This document shows positions 63,890 through 64,000 of a stretch of 64,000 nt of DNA, piece after piece. The translations under genes were made by a program, and so were the position numbers. This DNA comes from Mesostigma viride. Taxonomy: Eukaryota; Streptophyta; Mesostigmatophyceae; Mesostigmatales; Mesostigmataceae. The notes beneath the pieces were generated by a model that worked only from the letters and a program-made list of their open reading frames with translations, was not told the origin of the DNA and did not search any database. The DNA lies in assembly GCA_009746045.1 (NCBI GenBank), contig RPFO01001316.1, positions 1-64,000 of the forward strand. The letters run 5' to 3'. Position 1 is the first letter of the stretch, and every line of letters begins with the position of its first letter.

Positions 63890-64000
63890 CCTTTAGTCTA
63901 GTTGCCATGGAGCGTTTCTTGGTCTCGCACATGTCGATCATGGTGGTGCTAGGCTTTCACTTGGGTCACCCTTTCCATGTTTGCTATGCCTTTGGTCTGG
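63890..64000 (+). repeat. Start of a second CACTA-related segment, cut by the window end
   Basis: It shares TTTAGTCTAGTT, GGTGCTAGGCTTTCACTTGG and TTTGCTATGCCTTTGGTCTG with 44304-44521 in the same orientation. The spacing differs because 60 bp are missing here. Confidence 0.8.

Overview
The window is nuclear DNA of an intron-rich eukaryote, and almost everything recognisable in it is mobile DNA or repeat. Genes are split by GT-AG introns, there are no bacterial-style operons, and the retroelements belong to eukaryotic groups: Ty1/copia LTR elements, LINEs with a restriction-like endonuclease tail, and LINE ORF1 proteins carrying a D-D-L-T-P-A-Q motif. The long GGGA/TCCC tracts and the LINE types fit a microbial eukaryote, most likely an alga (inference; no rRNA, organelle or housekeeping gene is present to fix the taxon).

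Layout. 1-8.3 kb holds two convergent multi-exon genes: gene A (+), a large transposase-like protein with a coiled coil, a 23-residue repeat domain and a GDGT core; and gene B (-), an unrecognised 423-residue protein whose four exons join perfectly. 9-25 kb is a repeat district: two GGTTAC/GTAACC arrays, a duplicated GT-rich block, a broken gene (gene D), a 1.6 kb insertion with a 7-bp target duplication carrying a LINE ORF1 pseudogene, a 1.1 kb pure TCCC tract, a second LINE ORF1, a 152-bp hairpin satellite and a 50-bp minisatellite. 25.5-39.5 kb is a nest of copia-like elements and LINEs: copia-1 (pol only, uninterrupted), three LINE 3' ends, and copia-2 (gag to RNase H, minus strand) split by a hAT-like element and a LINE. 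40.2-45.2 kb is a CACTA-type element with a perfect 14-bp inverted repeat and long CTCAGGA arrays. 48.4-50.1 kb is a piggyBac-like non-autonomous element in TTAA. 51.4-56.9 kb is a third, decayed copia-like element split by an oppositely oriented copia fragment. 57.4-63.5 kb holds an orphan ORF, a small inverted-repeat element, and gene C, a multi-exon DDE-type transposase-like gene whose non-coding parts carry about a dozen copies of a near-palindrome centred on CTGCAG.

Most interesting signals: (1) copia-2 and copia-3 both carry an aspartic-protease-like domain between integrase and reverse transcriptase (INT-PR-RT-RH), unlike the usual copia order PR-INT-RT-RH, and copia-1 keeps the end of the same domain directly before RT; all three share an H-x-D-D reverse transcriptase motif. 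(2) The gene C palindromes are confined to one 4.8 kb stretch. (3) Gene A and gene B look like an intron-containing two-gene mobile element or a domesticated derivative. Function calls rest on motifs read by eye; no database search was possible.
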